Assembly: GCF_004365175.1 (NCBI RefSeq)
Contig: NZ_SOCE01000001.1
Span: forward strand, 5,339,403-5,403,402
Reading direction: 5' to 3'
Source: Kribbella voronezhensis
GTDB lineage: Bacteria > Actinomycetota > Actinomycetes > Propionibacteriales > Kribbellaceae
Length of the DNA: 64,000 bases
Positions 51,382 through 59,938 of this stretch are shown piece by piece; the first letter of the stretch is position 1; each line of letters starts with the position of its first letter. Below the pieces are notes generated by a model that saw only the letters and a list, made by a program, of their open reading frames with translations, was not told the origin of the DNA and made no database searches. The position numbers and the translations under genes were made by a program.

Positions 51382-52428
51382 GTGACAATCCGTCCTGCTG
51401 CAATCGGCGTCCCCGTGCTGGCCGCCGCCCTCGTCCTCACCGGCTGCCAGACCCAGAACAAGTCCGGTACGTCGTCCGGCTCGTCGTCCTCGGACAAGGT
51501 CACCATCATGGTCGGCGGTGCGGCCAAGGTGATCTACATGCCGGCCAAACTGACCGAACAACTCGGCTACTTCAAGGACCAGGGGCTGAACGTCGAACTC
51601 GTCGACACCCCCGCCGGCGTCACCGCCGAGACCGCGCTGCTGGCCAACCAGGCCCAAGGGGTCGTCGGCTTCTACGACCACACCATCGACATGCAGGCCA
51701 AGGGCAAGTGCCTGCAGAGCGTCGTCCAGTTCGCGAACGTGCCGGGCGAGGTCGAGATGGTGTCCAAGGCCCAGGCCGGCACGATCAAGAGCCCGGCGGA
51801 CTTCAAGGGCCGCAAGCTCGGCGTCACGAGTGCCGGGTCGTCGACCGACTTCCTGACCCAGTACCTAGCCGGCAACGCCGGGGTCGGGACGGCCGACTAC
51901 ACGACCGTCAAGGCCGGCGCGGACTCGACATTCATCGCCGCGATGAACTCCGGCGGCATCGACGCCGGGATGACGACCGACCCGACCGTCGCACGGCTGA
52001 CGAAGACGGGCGACGGCAAGATCCTGCTGGACCTGCGGACCGAGGAGGGCACGAAGAAGGCGCTCGGAGGGTTGTACCCGGCGAGCTCGCTCTACATGGC
52101 GTGCGACTACGTTGCCGCGCACAAGGACGTCGTACAGAAGCTGGCGAACGCTTTCGTGAAGACGCTCGGGTTCATCACGAGCAACGACGCGGCGACCATC
52201 GCCGCCAAGATGCCGGCCGACTACGCGGGCACCGACAAGCAGCTCTACATCAAGTCGATCACCGACTCCAAGGGCATGTTCAACGCCACCGGGGTGATGG
52301 ACCCCGACGGCGCCAAGAACGCGCTCGCGGTCCTCGGCAAGTTCTCCCCGGCGGTCAAGCCGAAGAAGGACACCATCGACATCGCCAAGACCTACACCAC
52401 AGAATTCGCGAAAGCCGCCAAGAGCTGA
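51382..52428 (+). CDS. ABC substrate-binding lipoprotein (NMT1-like)
   Basis: A 348-aa lipoprotein with signal and lipobox (LVLTG-C at residue 22), a Ser/Gly linker, then an NMT1/SsuA-type bilobed domain: IYMPAKLTEQLGYFKDQGLN, KGRKLGVTSAGSSTDFLTQY and GGIDAGMTTDPTVARL. This family binds sulfonates, nitrate, pyrimidine precursors of thiamine or aromatic acids. The pocket residues do not identify the cargo. It is the last gene of the importer operon, followed by a strong hairpin. Confidence 0.92.
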   Translation: MTIRPAAIGVPVLAAALVLTGCQTQNKSGTSSGSSSSDKVTIMVGGAAKVIYMPAKLTEQLGYFKDQGLNVELVDTPAGVTAETALLANQAQGVVGFYDHTIDMQAKGKCLQSVVQFANVPGEVEMVSKAQAGTIKSPADFKGRKLGVTSAGSSTDFLTQYLAGNAGVGTADYTTVKAGADSTFIAAMNSGGIDAGMTTDPTVARLTKTGDGKILLDLRTEEGTKKALGGLYPASSLYMACDYVAAHKDVVQKLANAFVKTLGFITSNDAATIAAKMPADYAGTDKQLYIKSITDSKGMFNATGVMDPDGAKNALAVLGKFSPAVKPKKDTIDIAKTYTTEFAKAAKS

Positions 52429-52450
52429 AAACCCGAAAATAGAACAGCAA

Positions 52451-52477
52451 CAACTACCAAAGAAGAATTGATAGTTG
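52451..52477. repeat. AT-rich CAACTA/TAGTTG hairpin
   Basis: A short inverted repeat in a conspicuously AT-rich 50-bp stretch right after the binding-protein stop, just before the large terminator. It may be a first, weaker termination element. Confidence 0.35.
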
Positions 52478-52490
52478 TGCTTTGGAACGC

Positions 52491-52529
52491 GGAAGGCCGC
52501 CCGTAGCTCGTAGCTGCGGGCGGCCTTCC
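52491..52529. terminator. Bidirectional terminator between ABC operon and sdhB
   Basis: A perfect 13-bp stem (GGAAGGCCGCCCG at 52491-52503 with 52517-52529) and a 13-nt loop in the gap between two convergent operons; it ends 6 bases from the sdhB stop. Confidence 0.8.
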
Positions 52530-52535
52530 GGGGTG

Positions 52536-53288
52536 TTACGGGGTGCGGCGGCGGATCTTGTTGCCGAGCCAGACGATCGGGTCGTACTTGCGATCGGCGA
52601 CGCGTTCCTTCATCGGGATGAGGGCGTTGTCGGTGATCTTGATGTGCTCGGGGCAGACCTCGGTGCAGCACTTGGTGATGTTGCAGAAGCCGAGGCCGTG
52701 CTCCTCCTGGGCCGCGTTCTTGCGGTCGGCGGCGTCCAGCGGGTGCATGTCCAGTTCGGCGATGCGCATCAGGAAGCGCGGACCGGAGAAGGACTCCTTG
52801 TTCTCCTCGTGGTCACGGATCACGTGGCAGGTGTCCTGGCACAGGAAGCACTCGATGCACTTGCGGAACTCCTGCGAGCGCTCCACGTCGACCTGCTGCA
52901 TCCGGTACTCGCCCGGCTTCAGGTCGGCCGGCGGCGTGAACGCGGGGATCTCGCGGGCCTTCTGGTAGTTGAAGGAGACGTCGGTGACCAGGTCACGGAT
53001 CACCGGGAAGGTGCGCATCGGCGTGACCGTGACGACCTCGTCCTCTTCGAACGTGTTCATCCGGCACATGCACATCAGTTTCGGCTTGCCGTTGATCTCG
53101 GCGCTGCAGGAGCCGCACTTGCCGGCCTTGCAGTTCCACCGAACCGCCAGGTCCGGCGCCTGGGTGCCCTGCAGCCGGTGGATGACGTCGAGGACGACCT
53201 CGCCCTCGTTCACCTCGACCTCGTAGTCCTTGAGGTCACCGCCCTCGGCATCCCCACGCCAGACCCGGAACTTGCCCTTGTAACTCAT
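52536..53288 (-). CDS. sdhB: Succinate dehydrogenase iron-sulfur subunit
   Basis: SdhB, 250 aa, carries electrons from the flavoprotein to quinone. Ligand sets are complete: the [2Fe-2S] cysteines in NCKAGKCGSC and a later LMCMCR, the [4Fe-4S] motif CIECFLCQDTC, and the [3Fe-4S]/[4Fe-4S] cysteines in FCNITKCCTEVCPEHI. The ATG at 53288 overlaps the sdhA stop as ATGA. It is the last gene of the operon and ends at a bidirectional terminator. Confidence 0.96.
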   Translation of the reverse strand: MSYKGKFRVWRGDAEGGDLKDYEVEVNEGEVVLDVIHRLQGTQAPDLAVRWNCKAGKCGSCSAEINGKPKLMCMCRMNTFEEDEVVTVTPMRTFPVIRDLVTDVSFNYQKAREIPAFTPPADLKPGEYRMQQVDVERSQEFRKCIECFLCQDTCHVIRDHEENKESFSGPRFLMRIAELDMHPLDAADRKNAAQEEHGLGFCNITKCCTEVCPEHIKITDNALIPMKERVADRKYDPIVWLGNKIRRRTP

Positions 53289-55177
53289 GCCGGCAGTTCC
53301 TCCTCGGTCAGGTACTTCTTCAGCTCGTCCAGCTCGAACAGTTCCAGCAGGTCCTCGCGCATCGGGATCTGGTCCTTCTTGACCACGTCGACCCCGCCGT
53401 CGGCCTGCAGCGAGCAGACCAGCAGCAGCTTGCGCCAGTCGGCGTTCATGCCCGGGAAGTCGTCGCGGGTGTGACCGCCGCGGGACTCCTCGCGCAGCAG
53501 GGCCGCCTTCGCGACGCACTCCGACACGGTCAGCATGTTGCGCAGGTCCAGCGCGAGGTGCCAGCCCGGGTTGAACTGCCGGTGCCCCTCGACCGTCATC
53601 TTCGCGATCCGGCCACGGAACTCGGCCAGCTTCGCCAGCGCCTGCTCCATCTCCTCGGCCTTGCGGATGATGCCGACCAGGTCGTTCATCGACTGCTGCA
53701 GTTCCTGGTGGATCGTGTACGGGTTCTCGCCGCCCTCGAGTTCGAAGGGCGCGAGCGCCTCGGCCGCTGCCGCGTCGATGTCGGCCTCGGCGATCTTCGG
53801 CCGGTTCTGGCCGAGCGACTCGACGTACATCGCCGCGCCGGCACCGGCCCGGCGGCCGAACACGAGCAGGTCGGACAGCGAGTTGCCGCCCAGCCGGTTC
53901 GACCCGTGCATGCCGCCGGCGACCTCACCGGCCGCGAACAGACCCGGTACGACGGACGACGCGGTGTCCGGGTCGACCTCGACGCCACCCATCACGTAGT
54001 GACAGGTCGGCCCGACCTCCATCGGCTCGGCCGTGATGTCGACGTCCGCCAGTTCCTTGAACTGGTGGTGCATCGACGGCAGTCGGCGCTTGATCTCCTC
54101 GGCCGGGAGCCGCGACGACACATCCAGGAAGACACCGCCGTGCGGCGTACCGCGGCCGGCCTTCACCTCGGAGTTGATCGCCCGGGCGACCTCGTCACGC
54201 GGCAGCAGTTCCGGTGGCCGCCGGTTGTTGTCGGCGTCCTTGTACCAGCGGTCGGCCTCTTCCTCGGTCTCCGCGTACTGCGCGCGGAACACGTCCGGCA
54301 CGTAGTCGAACATGAACCGCTTGCCCTCGGAGTTCTTCAGCACGCCGCCGTCACCGCGGACCGACTCGGTGACCAGGATGCCCTTCACCGACGGCGGCCA
54401 GACCATGCCGGTCGGGTGGAACTGGATGAACTCCATGTTGATCAGCGTCGCGCCGGCCCGCATCGCCAGGGCGTGCCCGTCACCCGTGTACTCCCACGAG
54501 TTCGAGGTGACCTTGAACGACTTGCCGACACCGCCGGTGGCCAGGATGACCGCGGGCGCGTCGAACAGGATGAAGCGGCCCGACTCACGCCAGTAGCCGA
54601 AGGCACCTGATATAGCTGCGGTGTCGCCGGCTGTGTTGTCAAGAAGCAACTCGGTGATCGTGCACTCGGCGTACACCTTGAGGTTGGCCTCGTAGTCGCC
54701 GGTGGCCGCGAAGTCCTCCTGCTGCAGCGAGACGATCTTCTGCTGCAGGGTGCGGATGAGTTCGAGCCCGGTCCGGTCGCCGACGTGGGCGAGCCGCGGG
54801 TAGGTGTGACCGCCGAAGTTGCGCTGGCTGATCTTGCCGTCCGGGGTGCGGTCGAACAGGGCGCCGTACGTCTCCAGTTCCCAGACCCGGTCGGGGGCTT
54901 CCTGCGCGTGCAGTTCCGCCATCCGCCAGTTGTTCAGGAACTTTCCGCCGCGCATCGTGTCGCGGTAGTGGGTCTGCCAGTTGTCGTTGGAGTTCGCGTT
55001 GCCCATCGCCGCCGCGCAGCCGCCCTCGGCCATCACGGTGTGCGCCTTGCCGAACAGCGACTTGCAGACGATCGCGGTGCGCTTGCCCTGTTCGCGGGCC
55101 TCGATCGCGGCCCGCAGACCGGCGCCGCCGGCGCCGATCACGATCACGTCGTATTGGTGTCGTTCCAGCTCAGTCAT
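53285..55177 (-). CDS. sdhA: Succinate dehydrogenase flavoprotein subunit
   Basis: This 630-aa subunit oxidises succinate to fumarate with covalently bound FAD. The dinucleotide fold is VIVIGAGGAGLRAAIEAREQ. The FAD-linking His is in GKAHTVMAEGGCAAAMG, the dicarboxylate site includes FIQFHPTGMVWPPS, and GSNRLGGNSLSDLLVFGRRA is the usual C-terminal block. Together with the five-helix anchor type this belongs to the mycobacterial Sdh1-like class rather than the classical SdhCD type. It lies between the anchor and sdhB genes. Confidence 0.96.
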   Translation of the reverse strand: MTELERHQYDVIVIGAGGAGLRAAIEAREQGKRTAIVCKSLFGKAHTVMAEGGCAAAMGNANSNDNWQTHYRDTMRGGKFLNNWRMAELHAQEAPDRVWELETYGALFDRTPDGKISQRNFGGHTYPRLAHVGDRTGLELIRTLQQKIVSLQQEDFAATGDYEANLKVYAECTITELLLDNTAGDTAAISGAFGYWRESGRFILFDAPAVILATGGVGKSFKVTSNSWEYTGDGHALAMRAGATLINMEFIQFHPTGMVWPPSVKGILVTESVRGDGGVLKNSEGKRFMFDYVPDVFRAQYAETEEEADRWYKDADNNRRPPELLPRDEVARAINSEVKAGRGTPHGGVFLDVSSRLPAEEIKRRLPSMHHQFKELADVDITAEPMEVGPTCHYVMGGVEVDPDTASSVVPGLFAAGEVAGGMHGSNRLGGNSLSDLLVFGRRAGAGAAMYVESLGQNRPKIAEADIDAAAAEALAPFELEGGENPYTIHQELQQSMNDLVGIIRKAEEMEQALAKLAEFRGRIAKMTVEGHRQFNPGWHLALDLRNMLTVSECVAKAALLREESRGGHTRDDFPGMNADWRKLLLVCSLQADGGVDVVKKDQIPMREDLLELFELDELKKYLTEEELPA

Positions 55178-55195
55178 AAGTGTGATGCGTCCGAA

Positions 55196-55996
55196 TCAGT
55201 TGATGAAGCGCAGGTCGGAGAACCAGCCGGCCGAGACCGACATGATGTACGCGTCGGTGATGATCACGGTGAAGAGCGAGATCATCGCGTACGTGCCGTG
55301 CTTGGGATTCAGCTTCGACACGAAGGTCCAGTACCGGTAGCGCAACGGGTGCTTGGAGAAGTTCTTCAGCCGGCCGCCGACGATGTGCCGGCAGGCGTGG
55401 CAGGACAGCGTGTACATCCACAGCATCACCAGGTTGATCCAGATGATCAGCGTGCCCAGGCCGATGCCGAAGCCGCCGTCCTTGCCGTGGAAGGCCTGCG
55501 TGCCGTCGTAGACGTTGAGCAGACCGAAGACCAGCGCGCCGTAGAAGAAGTAGCGGTGCAGGTTCAGCGCGACCAGCGGGAACTTCCGCTCACCCGTGTA
55601 CTTCTTGTGCGGCTCCGGGACGGCACAGGCCGACGGGGCGAAGAAGAGCGAGCGGTAGCCGGCCTTGCGGTAGTAGTAGCAGGTGCCGCGGAAGCCGGCC
55701 AGCACCACGAACGTGATGATGCTGAACGGGATGACCCGGGGGAAGTCCCCGAACCAGGTGCCCAGGTGACTCGAGCCCTCGACACAGGAGGACGTCACGC
55801 ACGGCGAGTACAGCGGGGTCAGGTAGTGGTACGCGTCGACCCAGTAGTACTTGTTCATGAAGATCCGGACCGTCGCGTAGACGACGAAGAAGGCCAGGAT
55901 CACACCGATCCGCAAGGGCGCCAGCCACCAGCGATCGGTCCGGAGCGTCTTCTGCTTGATCTGCGCGCGCCCGGGGGCGCTGACTCCCGTGGCCAT
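55196..55996 (-). CDS. sdhC: Succinate dehydrogenase membrane anchor (Sdh1-type)
   Basis: The 266-aa protein has five hydrophobic helices and a small extracytoplasmic loop holding two Cys (YSPCVTSSCVEG). Conserved His occur in YHYLTPLYSP, LNLHRYFFYGALVF and CHACRHIVGGRLKNF. This single-chain anchor resembles the membrane subunit of the actinobacterial Sdh1 (Rv0249c-like) complex and would host the quinone site, with few or no haems. Its ATG overlaps by one base the stop of the small gene upstream (TGATG). Confidence 0.85.
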   Translation of the reverse strand: MATGVSAPGRAQIKQKTLRTDRWWLAPLRIGVILAFFVVYATVRIFMNKYYWVDAYHYLTPLYSPCVTSSCVEGSSHLGTWFGDFPRVIPFSIITFVVLAGFRGTCYYYRKAGYRSLFFAPSACAVPEPHKKYTGERKFPLVALNLHRYFFYGALVFGLLNVYDGTQAFHGKDGGFGIGLGTLIIWINLVMLWMYTLSCHACRHIVGGRLKNFSKHPLRYRYWTFVSKLNPKHGTYAMISLFTVIITDAYIMSVSAGWFSDLRFIN

Positions 55997-56289
55997 CAGG
56001 GAGCGTGCCGGTCAGGTGCGCCGAAGCCTTCGTGCTCCGCGTCGGTCCACATGGACGCGTCGTATTCCACGTCGGGGATCTCCTCGAGTTCCTCCGGAAC
56101 AGGTCCGGGTCTGTGATGCGGGTCGGGAGGGCCGAGCTCTACCAGGTCGTCACTCAGCCTGGCCACGTCGGACACCAACCGGCGGACGCCGAGGGTGTCA
56201 CCGTACTCCTGGCTGAGCTTGCCCACTGTGGTGTGCAACACCTCGAGAGCACGCTGCACTGCTGCCACAGTGCTGTTGCCGTCGCCCAT
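55996..56289 (-). CDS. Small unknown protein heading the sdh operon
   Basis: A 97-aa acidic, soluble protein. An amphipathic N-terminal helix region (STVAAVQRALEVLHTTVGKL, LVSDVARLSDDLVEL) is followed by a Pro/Glu/Asp-rich tail (EELEEIPDVEYDASMWTDAE). I do not recognise a family. ATG at 56289 has a CTGGAG ribosome-binding site; the longer upstream frame is non-coding. Its stop overlaps the start of the membrane anchor, so it is translated with the Sdh complex. It could be an assembly or regulatory factor of Sdh, which is inference from position. Confidence 0.7.
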   Translation of the reverse strand: MGDGNSTVAAVQRALEVLHTTVGKLSQEYGDTLGVRRLVSDVARLSDDLVELGPPDPHHRPGPVPEELEEIPDVEYDASMWTDAEHEGFGAPDRHAP

Positions 56290-56381
56290 ACCGACTCCAG
56301 TGATGGTTTTGTCGCTGTAAGTATGGGCACACTTTGCCCTCGCTCGGCGCACAACGGAAGACCTGTCGGTACGGCGTGTTT

Positions 56382-57023
56382 CTACTTAGGTTCCCCTGAG
56401 TTGCCGATGGCCGACAGGTGGAGTAATGGAGTGAATCCGCCCTGCAGGACAACGAGATTCGCCGGTGGCGTCAGTACTTCGACCTCCCGGTGGCCGGGCA
56501 CTTCCACGGCTGCGGCATAGCCCCTCCACGACCACGGCAGCACCGACCCGTCGAGCACGAGCGCGGGCGATCCGTCGTACCGGATCATCGCGCCGGTGGG
56601 GAGATCGGCCAGTGCGGCGATGGTCGTGCGTTGCCGGCGGGTGCGTGGTTCGACACGTTCCAGATGGAGTTGGGCGTCCATCTCGGCGGCGCGAGGGCGG
56701 GTGGGCAGACCGTGCCCGGCGGCCCAGGCGCCGGCGTACAGGAGGAAGTCGCGGCGTCGGCAGTAGGCGCACGGACGGTGGCCGGCGGCAAGTGCTACGG
56801 CTTCGTCGAAGAAGAACAGCGCGGTCCAGCGTCCTGGTGGCATCGGGTCACGCTGCACGCCCTTCCAGTCGAGCACGCAGCAGATCCAGGCCTTCGACCG
56901 CCACCGGGTCGTCCCCAGCCGCCGGTCGACACCGTGCAGGGATCCGCGATTGCCCATCAGCAGACCGCGGCCCGGCTCGGCCACGATCTCCTGGGTGGGC
57001 AACACCCTGTTCTGCAACGGCAT
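56382..57023 (-). CDS. Conserved protein of unknown function with CxxC, damage-type promoter
   Basis: This 213-aa protein belongs to a conserved family of unknown role found in several bacterial phyla; I recognise the blocks MGNRGSLH, RWRSKAWICCVLDWKG, MPPGRWTALFFFDEAVALAA and the zinc-finger-like GHRPCAYCRRRDFLLYAGAW. The HRPCxYCRR segment recalls HNH/McrA-type or zinc-ribbon proteins. ATG at 57023 lies six bases after CAGGAT, which with CTGTCGGCG 8 bases further up forms a RecA-independent damage-type promoter. A role in DNA damage is therefore suggested but not shown. Confidence 0.75.
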   Translation of the reverse strand: MPLQNRVLPTQEIVAEPGRGLLMGNRGSLHGVDRRLGTTRWRSKAWICCVLDWKGVQRDPMPPGRWTALFFFDEAVALAAGHRPCAYCRRRDFLLYAGAWAAGHGLPTRPRAAEMDAQLHLERVEPRTRRQRTTIAALADLPTGAMIRYDGSPALVLDGSVLPWSWRGYAAAVEVPGHREVEVLTPPANLVVLQGGFTPLLHLSAIGNSGEPK

Positions 57024-57029
57024 GTCCGC

Positions 57030-57052
57030 ATCCTGCCCCAGTGCGCCGACAG
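57030..57052 (-). promoter_or_regulatory. RecA-independent DNA-damage (PafBC-type) promoter
   Basis: CTGTCGGCG - CACTGGGG - CAGGAT on the minus strand, then 6 nt to the ATG at 57023. The upstream 12 bases (GAAACTGTCGGC) are identical to those before rmuC and the unknown gene near 30.6 kb. Confidence 0.6.
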
Positions 57053-57073
57053 TTTCTGGCACAGTGCTCACCC

Positions 57074-57460
57074 ATGGGTGACAGGCAGGTCGTGATCGGC
57101 GTCGCGGTGCTCCGGGCCGGGCAGGTGCTCGTGGCGCGCCGTGGTGGAGCTGATGGCGGCTGGGAGTTTCCCGGCGGGAAGGTCGAGCCGGGCGAGACCG
57201 ACGAGGCCGCGGGGGAGCGGGAACTCGTCGAGGAGCTCGGTGTGCACGTGTCAGTGGGGAAGTCGTTCGGCCTGGAGGAGCCGATCGGCGACCGGTACCT
57301 GCTGCGCGTGTACTTCGCTGAGCTGGTCGCGGGCGAGCCGGTTCTGCATGAGCACGCCGAGATCCGCTGGGTCGGCCCGGCCGAGTTGGACGAGCTCGAC
57401 TGGCTTGCTCCTGACCGCCCGTTCCTTCCTGTTCTCCGCGAGCAGTTGACGTCAGGCTGA
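57074..57460 (+). CDS. mutT: NUDIX hydrolase (MutT-like)
   Basis: A 128-aa NUDIX enzyme of the short MutT type that probably cleans 8-oxo-dGTP or other oxidised nucleotides. The Nudix box reads GGKVEPGETDEAAGERELVEE, with the catalytic REL-EE(L), followed by ELGVHVSVG. The start VVIGVAVLRAGQVLVARR is typical of (8-oxo)-dGTPases. It is divergent from the conserved unknown gene, 50 bp apart, and shares an intergenic region with its damage-type promoter. The stop overlaps the end of the convergent STAND regulator by nine bases. Confidence 0.85.
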   Translation: MGDRQVVIGVAVLRAGQVLVARRGGADGGWEFPGGKVEPGETDEAAGERELVEELGVHVSVGKSFGLEEPIGDRYLLRVYFAELVAGEPVLHEHAEIRWVGPAELDELDWLAPDRPFLPVLREQLTSG

Positions 57461-59821
57461 GTTGAGCAGTGCACGCAGTGGGCCCGCTGCGTGGGTGTTG
57501 TGCTGCTCGTGGATGGACAGAGCGATGCGCCACTCCCTGCGGGCCTCGGCGAGCAGGCCCTGGGCGCGGCGTACCTCACCGAGGCTCTGGCGGATGTCTG
57601 CCTCGCACAACCAGTCGCCGTACTGGCCGGCGATCGCGAGGCCCTCGCTCTGGTACTCGACTGCCTCTTCGTAGCGACCTTGCGCGAGGCAGAGCCGGCC
57701 CAGCTCATTGAGTGCCTCTGCCTGCGAGATCGCGGCACCTGCTGCGCGGTACAGCTCGAGGCTCTCCCGGAGCGCTTCGGCGGCGACGTCGTACTGGCCG
57801 GCCTCGCGGTAGGCGACACCGATGTTCTGCGCGACCATGCCGCGGAACCGCTCCTGGCCGGGGTCGACCAGGAGTTCCAGCGCTTCGTTGAACAGTCGCC
57901 GGGCGTCCTCGGCGGCGTCGGTCTTCAGGTAGAGCATGCCGAGTGCCAGACAGGCCCAGGCGGCCCGCGGCGGAATCCCCAGTCGCAGGCCGATCTCGCG
58001 CGCGCGTTCGGCGTACGGGATGCCGGCGGCGATCCGGCCGGTGCGTTCGAGGACGTGACTGAGACTGCTCAGGCAGAGGGCCTGCAGGTTGCCGTCGCCG
58101 GATGCCTCCGCCGCGACGATGGCGCGGCGCAAGGGGTCAACGGCTTGTTCGTAGTTGCCCAGCTCGGCGTGGGCGGCGCCGAGGTCGTGCAGCACGAGTC
58201 CCTCGGCGATTCGGTCGTCGCCTTCGGTGGCGAGTCGTAGTACCGCCTCGTTGGCTTGGAGCCATTCGAGCCAGGCGCGGCGAAGGGCGTAGTACGCGTT
58301 CAGGCCCACAGCGAGCTGTACTGCGTGCTCCGGGTGGTCGACGACGGCCTGCTGCAAGGTCGGCGTGAGGTTGGACCGCTGTACGTCGAGCCAGAGCAGC
58401 ACGTCGTCCTGGCTGGTCAGATCGTCGGCACCTTCGAGCCACTCAGGCTGGAGCCAGCCTTCGCGAGTGACGCCGTGCCCGATGTACTCGCTGGCCTTCC
58501 AGACCACAGCGGAGAGCCGCTTGATCCACCGGGTCTTCGCCTCGGCTCTGTCCTCCTCGGTCAGCATCTGCTCGGCCAGCTCGCGAGCAGCTACTCGGAC
58601 CAGGTCGTGCAGTCGGTAGCGCCCGGGACCTGGCGTGTTCAGCAGGTGCACGTCGACAAGCCGCTCCAGTACGACGACAGCCTCTGGCTCGGGGCTATTG
58701 GAAAGTGCGGCTGCCAGTGCCGAGGTCAGGTCCACACAGTCGGACAGACCGAGCAGCGCGAACATCGTCACCGCTTGTACGTCGACAGGATCGTCGCTGC
58801 CGGCCAACTGCTCGATGGACAGCACCAGAGTGGCCCGTACGCCGGAGTCGTCGAGCTGCAACTCGTCCAGCCTGCGACGCCCGTCCGCGAGTCGCTCGGC
58901 CAGATGGGCGACCGGCCAGTTCGGGCGGGAGGCCAGCCGGGCACCGGCCATCCGGATCGCCAGCGGAAGGCCGCCACACTGCCGCACCACCTCGGCGCAC
59001 TCCGCCTCCGGTGCGTCCGGGCGCTCCGAGATGCGCCGGAGCATCGCCACCGCCTCGTCCAGCGGTGGCTCGCCCAGGTGGAACTGGCGGCCGCCGAGTC
59101 CGGCCAGGCTGCGCCGGCTCGTCACGATCACGGCGCAACCACCCATACCCGGCAGCAGGTGGCGGACCTGCTCCTGGTCGGAGGCGTTGTCGAGCAGCAG
59201 GACCAGCCGGCGCCCCGCGAGCGCAGTACGGAGTCTTCCCGTCGCGACGGTGAGGTCTGCGCTCGGTGTCTCGCCGAGGTCCTCCAGCAGGTAGGTCAGG
59301 GCGTCCAGTGGGTCCAGTGGCGGCCCGATGCCGAAGCCACGGAGGTCCAGATACAGCTGGCCGTCCTTGTAATGGTCGGCGAGCTGGTGAGCGGCATGGA
59401 TGGCCAGCGAGGTCTTGCCGATGCCGCCCATGCCGGTGATGGCGACCACGTGCACACCGCTGCCGCTGGTCAGGTACTCCGCCAGGGCGGAGAGCTCCTG
59501 GACCCGGCCGGTGAAGTCACCGCTGACGAAGGGCAGTTGCCGGGGAGAGGCGGCCGCAGGGGGAGTGGACTGGTTGCTGTGCGCGGCGGCGGTCTTGCCC
59601 CGGCGGGAGGCCGCGGAGATCAGTGCGGCGCGCTGGTCGGGGTCGAGGCCGAGCGCGTCGGCCAGGGCGTCGACGGTGGCCGGCTGGGGATAGCGCCGCG
59701 TGCCGCGCTCGAGGGTACTGATCGCCTGGACGCTGAGCTTGGCCGCGGCCGCGAGCTCGTCCTGTGTGAAACCAGCCGCCGTGCGATGCCGACGGAGCAG
59801 GGCAGCGAACTGGGATTCCAC
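57452..59821 (-). CDS. XRE-NB-ARC-TPR (STAND) regulator, copy 1
   Basis: This 789-aa protein combines an N-terminal XRE helix-turn-helix (residues 5-60, LLRRHRTAAGFTQDELAAAA, VQAISTLERGTRR), an NB-ARC NTPase (Walker A GMGGIGKT at 130-137, Walker B LVLLLDNAS, then CGGLPLAIRMAGARLASRPN) and C-terminal TPR repeats (about 520-789). Such STAND proteins use ATP-driven switching after ligand sensing to control transcription, and resemble SARP-less AfsR relatives. GTG at 59821 has GAGGGG eight bases upstream; a longer 5' frame is not homologous. It is divergent from a small LuxR protein. Confidence 0.88.
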   Translation of the reverse strand: MESQFAALLRRHRTAAGFTQDELAAAAKLSVQAISTLERGTRRYPQPATVDALADALGLDPDQRAALISAASRRGKTAAAHSNQSTPPAAASPRQLPFVSGDFTGRVQELSALAEYLTSGSGVHVVAITGMGGIGKTSLAIHAAHQLADHYKDGQLYLDLRGFGIGPPLDPLDALTYLLEDLGETPSADLTVATGRLRTALAGRRLVLLLDNASDQEQVRHLLPGMGGCAVIVTSRRSLAGLGGRQFHLGEPPLDEAVAMLRRISERPDAPEAECAEVVRQCGGLPLAIRMAGARLASRPNWPVAHLAERLADGRRRLDELQLDDSGVRATLVLSIEQLAGSDDPVDVQAVTMFALLGLSDCVDLTSALAAALSNSPEPEAVVVLERLVDVHLLNTPGPGRYRLHDLVRVAARELAEQMLTEEDRAEAKTRWIKRLSAVVWKASEYIGHGVTREGWLQPEWLEGADDLTSQDDVLLWLDVQRSNLTPTLQQAVVDHPEHAVQLAVGLNAYYALRRAWLEWLQANEAVLRLATEGDDRIAEGLVLHDLGAAHAELGNYEQAVDPLRRAIVAAEASGDGNLQALCLSSLSHVLERTGRIAAGIPYAERAREIGLRLGIPPRAAWACLALGMLYLKTDAAEDARRLFNEALELLVDPGQERFRGMVAQNIGVAYREAGQYDVAAEALRESLELYRAAGAAISQAEALNELGRLCLAQGRYEEAVEYQSEGLAIAGQYGDWLCEADIRQSLGEVRRAQGLLAEARREWRIALSIHEQHNTHAAGPLRALLNSA

Positions 59822-59847
59822 CCGTACATCCCCTCGGTCGGCGCTTT

Positions 59848-59869
59848 TGTATGGGTGAACTGTATGGGT
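59848..59869. repeat. Direct repeat TGTATGGGT, 13-bp period
   Basis: TGTATGGGT at 59848-59856 and 59861-59869, in the gap between the STAND regulator and the small LuxR gene. Direct heptamer-like repeats of this kind are used by OmpR/SARP-type factors, but an XRE operator is equally possible. Confidence 0.4.
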
Positions 59870-59938
59870 TGTACCTGGTGAGCCGGTCTGGACCAATCGA
59901 GAATTGAGCCTGCTGGACAAACTGGGGAGGAGATGGGG

